Shown: piece by piece, positions 55,379 through 63,779 of the stretch
Layout: the number at the start of each line of letters is the position of its first letter
Position numbering within the stretch: position 1 is the first letter of the stretch
Origin: Deltaproteobacteria bacterium
GTDB lineage: Bacteria; Myxococcota_A; Polyangia; GCA-2747355; JADLHG01
Reading direction: 5' to 3'
DNA: 64,000 bases
NCBI GenBank assembly: GCA_020848905.1
Contig: JADLHG010000026.1
Coordinates: 81,422 to 145,421 of the forward strand
The notes under the pieces: generated by a model
What the model saw: the letters and a program-made list of their open reading frames with translations, nothing else
Databases searched by the model: none
Told to the model about the DNA's origin: nothing
Made by a program: the position numbers and the translations under genes

Positions 55379-57863
55379 GAGCCCGGCGCGAGACGAGGTG
55401 CCCGACCCGAGTGCGACGCCAGCGCGAGACGAGGTGCCCGAGCCCGAGCGCGAGCACGAGGAGCGCGCTACCCGCCGCGTGCCCGTCCCCCGCCACCGCA
55501 CAGCACCCGCCCGACGCGGCGCTCCCCTGCCCGTCTCCGGAGCCCGCACCGTCGGTGCCGGGAGGAATCCCGAGCTCCTTACCGCTCGAACCGTCGCGCG
55601 AAGACCCATCCCCGTGCGAGGCCAGGTCCACGAGGCCTCCTCCGTCCCCCGCACCGCCGAGGTCCCGCGGCGGCCCACCATCCGGGCCGGTCCCGGTCGT
55701 CACGGTGAGCGTCACGGCGCTGCTCCACGGGGCCACGGTCTCGGCCATCACCTGCTCGAAGCTCGACGGAGTGAGCGGCACCGGAGCGCGAAGGCGAAGC
55801 CGGACGGTGGCGATCGACGGATCCTTCGGCACCACGTAGCTCACCTCGCCGGCGGCGACCCAGACTCCGGGCCAGGTCTCGACCACCGTGGTGGTGCGAC
55901 CGTCGCGAAAGGTCGTCACGACCTCGCGCTCGATGAGGCCGACGTAGCGGCCGGGGAGCGCGAGGCGCACCGTCTCCGTCGGACGCACCGTGGCCTGGGC
56001 CGGCGTCACGTTCATGGCCCCGCCGGCGTAGTAGCCTGCCGCCTGCATGCTCAGCTTGGGCAGCGCCATGCTCACGGCGTTCAGGTCGGCGTCCGTGCAC
56101 TCGCCCTTCGCCCCGTCGAAGGTCTTCACCGCCACCTCCACGAGCCCCACGTCCTGCGCGAAGTAGTAGTCCTCGCGCAGCACCCAGCCCTTGCAGTAGG
56201 GAGCGCCGTATTCGACGTACTTCACCCGCAGCGCGTTGACGCGGCCGAGCCCCGCGCTCGCGTAGTCCCGCGCGACCACGGCGTGCTCCACCCGCCAGCC
56301 GTGCGTCCCGCGCAGCGTCTCGAGCGGCGCGCCGTAGCCCTCCTTGCAGTACTCGCTCTCCGTGTGCCCTCGCCCGAAGAGCGTGTCCTCGCGCTGAAAG
56401 AGCCACCCCGCCTCGCCCGGCCCCGAGGAGAGCAGGTACGGCGGGAAGTAGTGGTGCTGGAACGGCGCCGAGTAGAAGAGGTGATCCCAGCTCCGCTGGT
56501 CGGGGTCGGCCCCCCCGTAATAGCTCCCGAGCTTGTACCAGGCCGTCCCCGCGCCGCCGAGGAAGTCCGTCCGGTAGGTCTTGTGTCCGACGGTGCCGAG
56601 GTAGTTCTCGCTCCAGCGGCCGTTCGGCAGAAAGCCGGTGCTGAAGAAGCGCAGGTTGCGCACGCCTTGAAAGGGGTCGCCCGGCTTCTCCGGCCCCCAG
56701 TAGCCCGCGCGGTGGCTCTTCAGGTAGCGGAGCGGCAAGGTCGGGATCCCGCAGACCAGCGTCGGCGCCTCGACCTCCACGCGCGCCTCGAAGGGCACCG
56801 GCGGGTTGAAGTAGGCGTTCGACCCGCGGTAGTGCCAGAAGTGCCCGGCCCCGAGGTTCCAGAACCGCTTCGCGTCGTACGCGCCGCTCTTGCCGAGCAG
56901 CGGGTCCACCACGAGGCGCCGCGGGCATCCGTTGCAGGGGACCTTCTGCGTCAGGCCGATCCCGCCCCCCATCGCGATCCCCGACGGGCACTCGGCCACC
57001 GCGTAGGCGGGATTGCTCGAGCAGATCTTCCCCGAAGAAGAGCGCACGTTCGCCGACAGCACGAGCTCCGCCCCGCCCATCACGCTCCCCGGGATCGCCG
57101 GGTCGGCGAGCTTCAAGAGGTCCTTCTCGACGTCGAGCGTGACGCTCCACTCCCTCCGGCCCGCGTCGAAGGTTCCGCCCGAAAGCTCCTGCCAGACCCC
57201 GGCGGCGCGCAGGTCGCCGTCCGCCTTGGCCACGAAGACCTGGATGCCCGCCACCGCGCCGTCGCTGGCCGCGCCCACCACCGTGACCTTGAGCGTGTCT
57301 CCGGGGCCGTAGACGTCCTTCTGCGGGGCGAGCGTCACGCTCGTGCAGCTCACGGGCGCTTGCGGAGGCGGCGCGACGACGAAGACCCGCTGGCAGCCGA
57401 CGCAGGGCTTGCCGAGGCTGGTCGGGATGCTCGGCGCCACCGTGATCCCCCCCGGACAGCAGGCATAGCCTGGGTTACCGCTGCAGGTCTCCCCCGCGGA
57501 CCCCACGACGTTGGCCACGAGCACGTACTCTCCCGGCTGGCTCGGCACGGTCAGCGCGGCCTTCAGCTCGGCCTTGCCCGCATCGAAGACTCCGGAGACC
57601 TGGGTCCAGCTCGCCGTCTGCGTGAGGTCCGCCCCACGCGAGGCGTAGTAGAGGCGGATCTCCGTCGGTGCACTCCCTCCCGCGGCGCCGCGCGCCACCA
57701 CCTCGACCACCTCGCCGGGCCGGTAGGCGGGGGCCCCCGGCCGGAGGACGAGTCCGGTGCAGCGCACCGCGGAAGGATACGGGCCGGCGCGGAGGCTCCG
57801 AGGAGCGGCGAAGAGCCCAACGATGAGGAAAAGGACCGCGGCAATGGAGGTTCGGGTCGGCAT
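55353..57863 (-). CDS. large secreted protein with MYXO-CTERM-like tail
   Basis: 836 residues. Signal peptide (about 1-25). Two related beta domains with a CxGC signature (KPCVGCQRVFVV, VPCNGCPRRLVV) each preceded by a Cys-rich SGNPGYACCPGG or SSNPAYAVAECPSG block. A long middle region rich in Tyr/Trp/Gly is not recognised. The C-terminus has a Gly/Asp-rich linker, GGCCAV, a hydrophobic helix (ALLVLALGLG), then Arg-rich SRWRR, a MYXO-CTERM-like sorting tail. It continues ~18 residues beyond, from a DNA duplication. ATG 57863 has TATGGT 7 nt upstream; an earlier in-frame start at 57959 lacks a proper signal. Confidence 0.8.
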   Translation of the reverse strand: MPTRTSIAAVLFLIVGLFAAPRSLRAGPYPSAVRCTGLVLRPGAPAYRPGEVVEVVARGAAGGSAPTEIRLYYASRGADLTQTASWTQVSGVFDAGKAELKAALTVPSQPGEYVLVANVVGSAGETCSGNPGYACCPGGITVAPSIPTSLGKPCVGCQRVFVVAPPPQAPVSCTSVTLAPQKDVYGPGDTLKVTVVGAASDGAVAGIQVFVAKADGDLRAAGVWQELSGGTFDAGRREWSVTLDVEKDLLKLADPAIPGSVMGGAELVLSANVRSSSGKICSSNPAYAVAECPSGIAMGGGIGLTQKVPCNGCPRRLVVDPLLGKSGAYDAKRFWNLGAGHFWHYRGSNAYFNPPVPFEARVEVEAPTLVCGIPTLPLRYLKSHRAGYWGPEKPGDPFQGVRNLRFFSTGFLPNGRWSENYLGTVGHKTYRTDFLGGAGTAWYKLGSYYGGADPDQRSWDHLFYSAPFQHHYFPPYLLSSGPGEAGWLFQREDTLFGRGHTESEYCKEGYGAPLETLRGTHGWRVEHAVVARDYASAGLGRVNALRVKYVEYGAPYCKGWVLREDYYFAQDVGLVEVAVKTFDGAKGECTDADLNAVSMALPKLSMQAAGYYAGGAMNVTPAQATVRPTETVRLALPGRYVGLIEREVVTTFRDGRTTTVVETWPGVWVAAGEVSYVVPKDPSIATVRLRLRAPVPLTPSSFEQVMAETVAPWSSAVTLTVTTGTGPDGGPPRDLGGAGDGGGLVDLASHGDGSSRDGSSGKELGIPPGTDGAGSGDGQGSAASGGCCAVAGDGHAAGSALLVLALGLGHLVSRWRRTRVGHLVSRRALSASTPRR
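55386..55441. repeat. 20-bp direct repeat, in-frame 36-bp duplication at gene end
   Basis: GCGCGAGACGAGGTGCCCGA occurs at 55386-55405 and 55422-55441. The 36-bp offset is 12 codons, so the C-terminus of the MYXO-CTERM-like protein repeats GHLVSR. Confidence 0.8.
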
Positions 57864-57870
57864 CGGCGCC

Positions 57871-57876
57871 ACCATA
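57871..57876 (-). promoter_or_regulatory. candidate -10 of leaderless transcript
   Basis: TATGGT on the minus strand with 7 nt to the ATG at 57863. No clear -35. Confidence 0.3.
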
Positions 57877-58004
57877 GCAGCCGCGAAGGCCGGCTTCACT
57901 CCCCGACCGGTACCACCGGTCCGGGCTAGCTTGCGCGGTCGGGCCGTGCTATGGGTCACGCCCGCTGGAGGGGAAGCTCCCCTCCGCCGACGAAGGAAAA
58001 CGAG

Positions 58005-58448
58005 ATGTCCGGCGGCGATACCGCAGTCCAGGTCACCACGGCATGGTCAGATGGCCGCCCCAGCGGTCATACTATAGGCACCATGGCCGCCGACCAGGAG
58101 CCCAAGGCGAAGGAGACGAAGGACCACGACGTGGTCCTCGTGCAGGGCCCGACCGAAGATGGACAGGGGATGCGCGCCCTCCGGTCGCGCCCGGGGCGCC
58201 TCGACCTGACCGAGCTCCGCCCGACCAGCGACGGGAAGCCGCTCAACGGGGCCGAGCTCGTGCGACTCAAGCCGCGCGCAGAGAGCCCGGCGCTGTGGGA
58301 CGTGGACGTGCAGTTCTCCGACGCCCAGGCCACCGACGCGGCACGCTCGGGGCCGCCGCGCGTCGCGACCGCGGCCTACCGCAAGAACTGGGACACCGCG
58401 TTCGGGAAATCCCCGTCGCGGACCAAACGCCGAAGCAACCCGAACTGA
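58005..58448 (+). CDS. small hypothetical protein
   Basis: 147 residues, no signal or membrane helix. The centre (VVLVQGPTEDGQGMRALRSRP, LDLTELRPTSDGKPLNGAELVRLKP, LWDVDVQFS) looks like a small beta domain; the C-terminus is basic (KSPSRTKRRSNPN). I do not recognise it. Two starts compete. ATG 58005 has AAGGA 7 nt upstream. ATG 58083 (121 residues) begins right before the conserved-looking part and has TACTAT (58070-58075) 7 nt upstream, the leaderless geometry seen elsewhere in the window. It is 77 nt upstream of typA and could be co-transcribed. Confidence 0.65.
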   Translation: MSGGDTAVQVTTAWSDGRPSGHTIGTMAADQEPKAKETKDHDVVLVQGPTEDGQGMRALRSRPGRLDLTELRPTSDGKPLNGAELVRLKPRAESPALWDVDVQFSDAQATDAARSGPPRVATAAYRKNWDTAFGKSPSRTKRRSNPN

Positions 58449-58525
58449 GATAGCCACCCACACTCGCGACCCCCGGGACCATCACGGGCCGTCGCGAAGC
58501 CCCCGAGCAGGACCAGCATCGCACC

Positions 58526-60331
58526 ATGACCGCCCTACGCAGTGTCGCCATCGTGGCCCACGTGGACCACGGCAAGACCAGTCTCCTCGACCACCTCCTT
58601 CGGCAGTCGGGCACGCTCAAGGAACGCGGCCCGCAGACCGTCTGCGTGATGGACTCGAACCCGCAGGAGCGGGAGCGCGGGATCACGATCCTCGCCAAGT
58701 GCACGGCCATCAAGTGGCAGGACCAGATCATCCAGGTGGTGGACACGCCGGGACACCAGGACTTCGGCGGCGAGGTGGAGCGCATCTTGCGCATGGTGGA
58801 CTCGGTGCTGCTGGTGGTCTGCGCGGTGGAGGGGCCCATGCCGCAGACCCGCTACGTGCTCCGGAAAGCGCTCGAGCAGGGCTTCCGGCCGGTGGTGGTG
58901 ATCAACAAGATGGACCGCCCCGAGGCGCGCCCCGACTGGGTGCACAACGAGGTCTTCGACCTCTTCTCGGCGCTCGGCGCGACGGACCAGCAGCTCGACT
59001 TCCCGGTGGTCTACGCCTCGGCGCGCGCCGGGTGGGCCTCGCATACGGAATCGCCGGGGACGGACATGAACCCGCTCTTCGAGGCCATCGTGAAGCACGT
59101 CCCCGAGGGGCAGGGGGACGTGAACGCGCCTCTGCAGCTCCAGGTGGCGACGCTCGACTACTCGGACTACCTCGGGCGGATCGCCATCGGTCGCGTGATG
59201 CAGGGCCGCATCCGACGCGGGCTGCGCGCCGTGTGCTGCCGCCGCGACGGCAGCATGGACTCCTTCAAGGTCACCCGCCTGATGGGCTTTCTCGGACTCG
59301 AGCGCGTGGAGCGGGACGAGGCGGTTGCCGGGGAGGTCGTGGCCCTCGCCGGCGTGGACCGCGTCACGGTGGGCGAGACGATCTGCGAGGAGGAGCGGCC
59401 GGCCCCCTTGCCCCCGCCGCCGGTGGACGAGCCGACCATCGCCATGCAGTTCGGCATCAACACCTCCCCCTTCGCCGGGCAGGAGGGGCAGTACGTGACG
59501 AGCCGGCACGTCCTCGAGCGGCTGCGCAAGGAGCTCGAGCACAACGTGGGCTTGCAGATGCAGGAGACCGAGGGGCGCGACTACTGGCGCATCCTCGGCC
59601 GCGGCACGCTCCACCTCTCGGTGCTGATCGAGAACATGCGCCGCGAGGGCTACGAGCTCTCCGTCGGGCAGCCGCAGGTCGTGCTGCGCGACGGGCAGGA
59701 ACCGTGGGAAGAGGTGACCATCAACGTGCCCCAGGAGTCCTCGGGGGTGGTGATCGAGAAGCTCGCGAAGCGGGCCGGGGTGCTGCTCTCGCACGAGGTG
59801 GACGGCAACGGCATCTCCACCCTGCGGCTCGAGATCCCGAGCCGCGGCCTCATCGGCTACCGGAGCGAGTTCCTCACCGACACGCGCGGCGAGGGAATCC
59901 TCTACCACGCCTTCGCGCGCTACGCGCCGATCGCCGGCGCCATCCGACGCCGCGAGAACGGCGCGATGATCGTGCAGGAGAACACCGACACCGTGACCTA
60001 TGGGCTGCACGGCCTGCAGGAGCGCGGACGGCTGCTCGTGGGCCCCGGGGAGCGCGTCTACGCCGGGCAGGTGATCGGGCTGCACAGTCGCGCGAACGAC
60101 CTCGTGGTCAACCCCGGCAAGTCCAAGAAGCTGACCAACATCCGCTCCGCGGGCGCCGACGAGAAGCTCTTTCTCACGCCCCCTCTGCGCCTGAGCCTCG
60201 AGGAGTCGATCGAGGTCATCGCCGACGACGAGCTCGTGGAGATCACGCCGAAGTCGATCCGCATCCGCAAGCGCATCCTGGACCACAACCTGCGCAAGCG
60301 CGAAGAGAAGGCCCGCGGCATCGACAACTGA
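58526..60331 (+). CDS. typA: ribosome-associated GTPase TypA/BipA
   Basis: 601 residues, the usual length. A translational GTPase that binds 70S ribosomes and supports assembly and stress growth. G1 AHVDHGKTS, G3 DTPGHQDF, G4 NKMDR and the effector segment ERGITI are intact. The EF-G-like domains and the TypA C-terminal domain follow (NPGKSKKLTNIRSAGADEK, LTPPLRLSLEESIEVI). No ribosome-binding site close to the ATG is obvious, other than a weak AGGACC. Start supported by the conserved N-terminus. Confidence 0.98.
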   Translation: MTALRSVAIVAHVDHGKTSLLDHLLRQSGTLKERGPQTVCVMDSNPQERERGITILAKCTAIKWQDQIIQVVDTPGHQDFGGEVERILRMVDSVLLVVCAVEGPMPQTRYVLRKALEQGFRPVVVINKMDRPEARPDWVHNEVFDLFSALGATDQQLDFPVVYASARAGWASHTESPGTDMNPLFEAIVKHVPEGQGDVNAPLQLQVATLDYSDYLGRIAIGRVMQGRIRRGLRAVCCRRDGSMDSFKVTRLMGFLGLERVERDEAVAGEVVALAGVDRVTVGETICEEERPAPLPPPPVDEPTIAMQFGINTSPFAGQEGQYVTSRHVLERLRKELEHNVGLQMQETEGRDYWRILGRGTLHLSVLIENMRREGYELSVGQPQVVLRDGQEPWEEVTINVPQESSGVVIEKLAKRAGVLLSHEVDGNGISTLRLEIPSRGLIGYRSEFLTDTRGEGILYHAFARYAPIAGAIRRRENGAMIVQENTDTVTYGLHGLQERGRLLVGPGERVYAGQVIGLHSRANDLVVNPGKSKKLTNIRSAGADEKLFLTPPLRLSLEESIEVIADDELVEITPKSIRIRKRILDHNLRKREEKARGIDN

Positions 60332-60539
60332 TCGACGGCCTCTCGCCCGCCGCAGCGGCCTCCCCGCACCGCTCGTCCCCCAAGGCCCAGCACCTATCCT
60401 CCTACACTCGTTGGGCAAAGCCCCTTCAGCCAGGGCGAACGATCTCGCCACCTCGCGCGAAGTCCGCTCGCGGGGCCGGCGAGCGCGGATCTTGCGGGAA
60501 TGTCTCGCGTTACTTGCACCTCCGACCCGCGGCGCGATC

Positions 60540-60555
60540 TGGCCTGCAGGTTGCA
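60540..60555 (+). promoter_or_regulatory. candidate sigma-54 promoter
   Basis: TGGCCTGCAGGTTGCA: GG (60541-60542) and GC (60553-60554) are exactly 10 nt apart, with consensus TTGCA at -12 and TGGC at -24. Predicted transcription start near 60566, 57 nt before the ATG at 60623. A further TTGCAC lies at 60565-60570, downstream of the element. Confidence 0.5.
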
Positions 60556-60622
60556 CATTGCCGTTTGCACGTAGGTCACAAGGTCCACAACGTCGCGACC
60601 CGCTCGCGAGGAGGAAGCCATC

Positions 60623-61222
60623 ATGCGTCGCACCGTCGTCCTGTCCGCTCTTTGCGCTCTCGTCCTTTCGGCCGCGGCCCCCGCCTGGGCCGCCGAAGGG
60701 AAGCCCGGCTTGCGGGCGCGCGTGGCCGAGCGCTTCAACAAGGCCTGGGCCCCGATCGAGACCGCCTGGCACAACGTGAACCCGTTCGCGCGTCGCGCCC
60801 TGCTCATCGCCTCGGGTGCGGGCGTCGCAGCGGGCGCCATCGCCTACAGCGGCCAGGGCGGCGACCCCAAGCTGGCGGTCCCGATGGCCGTCTTCGGCGT
60901 CGAGATGGCCCTCTCCGGCACGGCCAGGGACAAGCCGCTCTCCGGCGTGGAGCGCGTGCAGACGCTCGGCCGCATGGCGATCACCCCGCTCGCCATTCGC
61001 GTGGGCATGACCGACGCCAAGGAGCTCTTCGGCGGGCTGCCCGTGGTCGGCCGCGCGCTCGATACGAACTGGATCCGCGAGGGCGTGAACTTCGGTAAGG
61101 GCGTGGCGTCCATCTGGTACGGCGCGCGCGGCGCGGTGGACCAGCTGGTGCAGTGGTGGGCCGACCAGAAGCTGAGCGAGAAGAAGGAAAAGAACCTGTT
61201 CCCCTACTCCTTCAACCAGTAG
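60623..61222 (+). CDS. exported hypothetical protein
   Basis: 199 residues. Signal peptide (1-23, cleavage after PAWA). The mature part is helical with two moderately hydrophobic segments (ARRALLIASGAGVAAGAIAY, KLAVPMAVFGVEMAL) that might associate with the membrane, and a charged C-terminus (KLSEKKEKNLFPYSFNQ). No family recognised. GAGGAGGAAG lies 7 nt upstream of the ATG. The gene has its own candidate sigma-54 promoter, so it is probably induced under specific conditions, possibly by an FHA-type activator. Confidence 0.75.
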   Translation: MRRTVVLSALCALVLSAAAPAWAAEGKPGLRARVAERFNKAWAPIETAWHNVNPFARRALLIASGAGVAAGAIAYSGQGGDPKLAVPMAVFGVEMALSGTARDKPLSGVERVQTLGRMAITPLAIRVGMTDAKELFGGLPVVGRALDTNWIREGVNFGKGVASIWYGARGAVDQLVQWWADQKLSEKKEKNLFPYSFNQ

Positions 61223-61255
61223 TAGCTCTGGCCAAAGCCCTCCCGCGCTCCTCCC

Positions 61256-62029
61256 CTACTTCGCCTCCGCCTTCAGCCCGGCGAGCTTCTTCAGGTCCAC
61301 TTCCTTGGCCAGCGCCACCAGCGCATCCGCGCTCGCGATGGGCTGCTGCGTGACCTCGACCAGGAAGCGCCCTCCGATGAGCACGGCCAGCTTGCCGCGC
61401 TTGTCGCTCGCGTGCCACTCGGCCATCCCCGGCGAGCCGTCGATCGTGACGCCCTTCTTGGTTCCCGAGGAGGAATCCTCGTTCATCTGCGCGGCCAGCG
61501 CGAAGCCCGCACGCAGCATCGGCACGAGCGAGGTGTCCACGATCTCCAGCGTCAGGTGCGTCTCCCCCTTGCCGTAGCGGCGCCGGGCCTTCGAGACCTT
61601 CATCTGCCCCATCCCCGCGGTGGAGCCCTCGGTCTCCCCCTGGGCCTCCTGGCCCCCAAGCTTGGCCGGAACGAGCGCGGCCAGCGCCCGCCAGTTCACC
61701 ACCTCACCGAGCGGCTTCGCCCCGCCGGCCCCCTGGGCCAGCGCGCTCCCCAGCTTGGCCAGCGCCTCGGCCGGGTTGGTCGGCTTGCCTCCGCCGCCTT
61801 CGTCCTCTTTGTCACCGGCTGCACCGGCTGCTGCTGCCGCTGCCTTCGCGGCCGCCGCCATCGCCGCCGCCGCTTGCGCCTCCGGCGTGCCAGCCTTCGC
61901 GGCCGGCGCCTCTGCCTTCGCGGCCGGCTCGCCCGTCTTCGGCGCCTCGCCCTCGGCGCCCGCCGGTCCTTCCTTCTTGCAGCCGAAAAGCCCGATCAAG
62001 AGCAGTGGCATCCACGCGCGTCGCATCAT
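61256..62029 (-). CDS. Ala-rich lipoprotein
   Basis: 257 residues. Signal with lipobox LFGC, Cys17. A low-complexity Ala/Lys/Glu stretch (about 18-75), partly encoded by a repeated GCCTTCGCGGCCGGC (61893-61907, 61914-61928), is followed by a compact domain (about 85-250) with beta strands (THLTLEIVDTSLVPML, KLAVLIGGRFLVEVTQQ). No known family is recognised. GGAGGGAAG precedes the ATG. Convergent with the upstream exported protein gene and divergent from the cytochrome gene. Confidence 0.75.
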   Translation of the reverse strand: MMRRAWMPLLLIGLFGCKKEGPAGAEGEAPKTGEPAAKAEAPAAKAGTPEAQAAAAMAAAAKAAAAAAGAAGDKEDEGGGGKPTNPAEALAKLGSALAQGAGGAKPLGEVVNWRALAALVPAKLGGQEAQGETEGSTAGMGQMKVSKARRRYGKGETHLTLEIVDTSLVPMLRAGFALAAQMNEDSSSGTKKGVTIDGSPGMAEWHASDKRGKLAVLIGGRFLVEVTQQPIASADALVALAKEVDLKKLAGLKAEAK

Positions 62030-62132
62030 CGTTCTTCCCTCCGGGTAGAAGCGGGGAGCCTACCACAGGAGTCTCGGCCCCTCGCCGTGCTACTTTCCCG
62101 GCTCCCCACGCTGCTCACCGTCGGAGCTGCCG

Positions 62133-63032
62133 ATGCGATCACGACCGCGCCACCTCCTCGTTCTGTTCGCGCTCCTGGCGTGCGCCTGCTCCGGCCAGCC
62201 CGCGAGCGCTCCCTCCGACGCCCGCTCCACGAGCCCCGGCTCCGCGAACCCCGGCTCCGATCCCGGAGCGGCTCTCGAATTCCTCCAGGGCGGACGCCTC
62301 GTGCGGCGCCTGACGCTCGCCGAGCTCCATCGCCTGGCTCCCGCCGAGAGCGTGACCTTGCAGAGCCCGGAGTACCGCCGGAGGAAACGCTACCGCGCGC
62401 TGCCGCTCGAGCCGCTCCTCGCCTTCGGCTTCGCCACCCCCACGGCCTCCCTCGCCCGTCGCGATCTCGAGCTGCGGGCCAGCGACGGCTACACCGCGAG
62501 CCTGCCCGCGGCGGTGCGCGCGGAAGGCGGGGCCATGCTCGCCGTCGAGGATCTGGACCAGCCGGGCTGGGAACCCGTCGGTCCGCGCCGCGCGACCCCG
62601 GGGCCGTTCTACCTCATCTGGAGCCGCCCCTCGCAGCGCGACACCCATCGGTATCCGTGGGTCTGGCAGCTCGTCTCCTTCGACCTGGCGAGCCACGCCG
62701 AGCTCTACCGGCACACCGTCCCCGCCGGTGCGAAGCCCGGTTCGGCGGTCGCGCGCGGCCACGCGCTCTTCACCCGCGATTGCCTGCGCTGCCACGCCAT
62801 GAACCGCGAGGGGGGACGACTCGGGCCCGATCTGAACGTCCCGCAGAGCATCGTCGAGTACCGCCCCGCGGCGCAGATCCGCCAGTACATCAAGAACCCG
62901 CTCCTCTTCCGCTACGGGACGATGCCGGCGCAGGCGCAGCTCAGCGAGGCCGACCTGGACGCGCTGCTGGCCTACTTCGCGGCGATGAAGGAGCAGAAGC
63001 ACGACCCCGACGCGCCGACGCGCACCCCCTAA
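62133..63032 (+). CDS. c-type cytochrome lipoprotein with N-terminal molybdopterin-oxidoreductase-like domain
   Basis: 299 residues. Signal with lipobox ACAC. Residues about 50-185 resemble the sulfite-oxidase/molybdopterin-binding fold (FLQGGRLVRRLTLAELHRL, YRALPLEPLLA) but lack a conserved Mo-ligand Cys. Then a cytochrome c domain (about 205-290): Cys-Leu-Arg-Cys-His haem motif (CLRCH), and a likely Met ligand in YGTMPAQ. It is an electron carrier on the outer face of the inner membrane or in the periplasm. A weak GGAG lies 6 nt upstream. No oxidase partner is seen nearby. Confidence 0.85.
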   Translation: MRSRPRHLLVLFALLACACSGQPASAPSDARSTSPGSANPGSDPGAALEFLQGGRLVRRLTLAELHRLAPAESVTLQSPEYRRRKRYRALPLEPLLAFGFATPTASLARRDLELRASDGYTASLPAAVRAEGGAMLAVEDLDQPGWEPVGPRRATPGPFYLIWSRPSQRDTHRYPWVWQLVSFDLASHAELYRHTVPAGAKPGSAVARGHALFTRDCLRCHAMNREGGRLGPDLNVPQSIVEYRPAAQIRQYIKNPLLFRYGTMPAQAQLSEADLDALLAYFAAMKEQKHDPDAPTRTP

Positions 63033-63073
63033 GAAACGTCGTGCGCGGTGGGTCGCCGTACGCGCCGAGCCCG

Positions 63074-63526
63074 CTACTTCGTCGGCGTGCAGCACCCCTC
63101 GTAGTAGACGGGGCAGGTGCCGGCCCCCGTGTTCTTCTCGGTGCCGCTCGGGCAGGTGAGCGCGCAGGGGCCGAAGGTGCAGGTGTACTGCACGCAGGTT
63201 CCGCCGATCGACGCGCAGGTGGGCGGGCACTGGCTGGCCGAGAGGCACCCCTTCGCGTCGTCCCAGTACGGGGCGCTCGCCGGGCAGCGACAGACGGGCT
63301 CCTTGCCGCAGACCGCCGCGCAGATCTTGTCCACCGGCTGCCCGCAGGCCGCGGGCCAGCAGCTCGGCGGACACGCGCCGTCCATCCAGGTGCCACCGCT
63401 CCCCTTGCAGAGCTGGTCCGCCGGCTTCACGAGCGGGCAGGCGGCGTCGTCGGCGCTTCCGGCGAGCACCAGCGTGGCGAGCACGCCGAGTCCGGTGAGA
63501 AGCGAAGTGGGGCGAGCGAACGTCAT
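63074..63526 (-). CDS. small Cys-rich secreted protein
   Basis: 150 residues. Signal peptide (1-23). The mature part has about 21 cysteines in disulfide-type spacing (CPPSCWPAACGQ, CAAVCGKEPVCRCP, CTFGPCALTCPSG, YEGCCTPTK), no metal-binding periodicity. Similar short Cys-rich secreted proteins of unknown role are common in myxobacteria. AAGGAG precedes the ATG by 7 nt. The frame extends upstream as an Arg-rich shadow and was not used. Confidence 0.75.
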   Translation of the reverse strand: MTFARPTSLLTGLGVLATLVLAGSADDAACPLVKPADQLCKGSGGTWMDGACPPSCWPAACGQPVDKICAAVCGKEPVCRCPASAPYWDDAKGCLSASQCPPTCASIGGTCVQYTCTFGPCALTCPSGTEKNTGAGTCPVYYEGCCTPTK

Positions 63527-63743
63527 GGAGGTCTCCTTCGGTGCGTGCGGCCCCGAGGGTGTCTCGCCCAGGGCCGCCCGGATCCCGAGGCAAGCGGCGT
63601 GCCCCGCGCGTCGGACCCCCTCTTCGCCTCGCGCTCCCGAGCCATCTCCGCCACTTGGCACCCGACGGTCCGCGGACGGCCCTCCGATTTTGCGCCGGGG
63701 CCCCCGTGGAAACGCCCCTTTCCGACGGTCACGACGCGCCCGG

Positions 63744-63772
63744 TTGAACCCGCCGCCCGCTCTCCGTACCAT
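63744..63772 (+). promoter_or_regulatory. promoter for leaderless tex transcript
   Basis: TTGAAC (63744-63749), 17-bp spacer, TACCAT (63767-63772), 7 nt before ATG 63780. Best-supported of the leaderless candidates because both hexamers and spacing agree. Confidence 0.5.
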
Positions 63773-63779
63773 GCCGCCC

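Noticed and set aside
58535-60772. 745-codon open frame opposite typA
   Set aside because: Antisense to one of the most conserved genes in the window.
63656-63672. TGGCA-like sequence resembling a sigma-54 -24 box
   Set aside because: The position 10 nt after GG is TC, not GC, so the required spacing fails.
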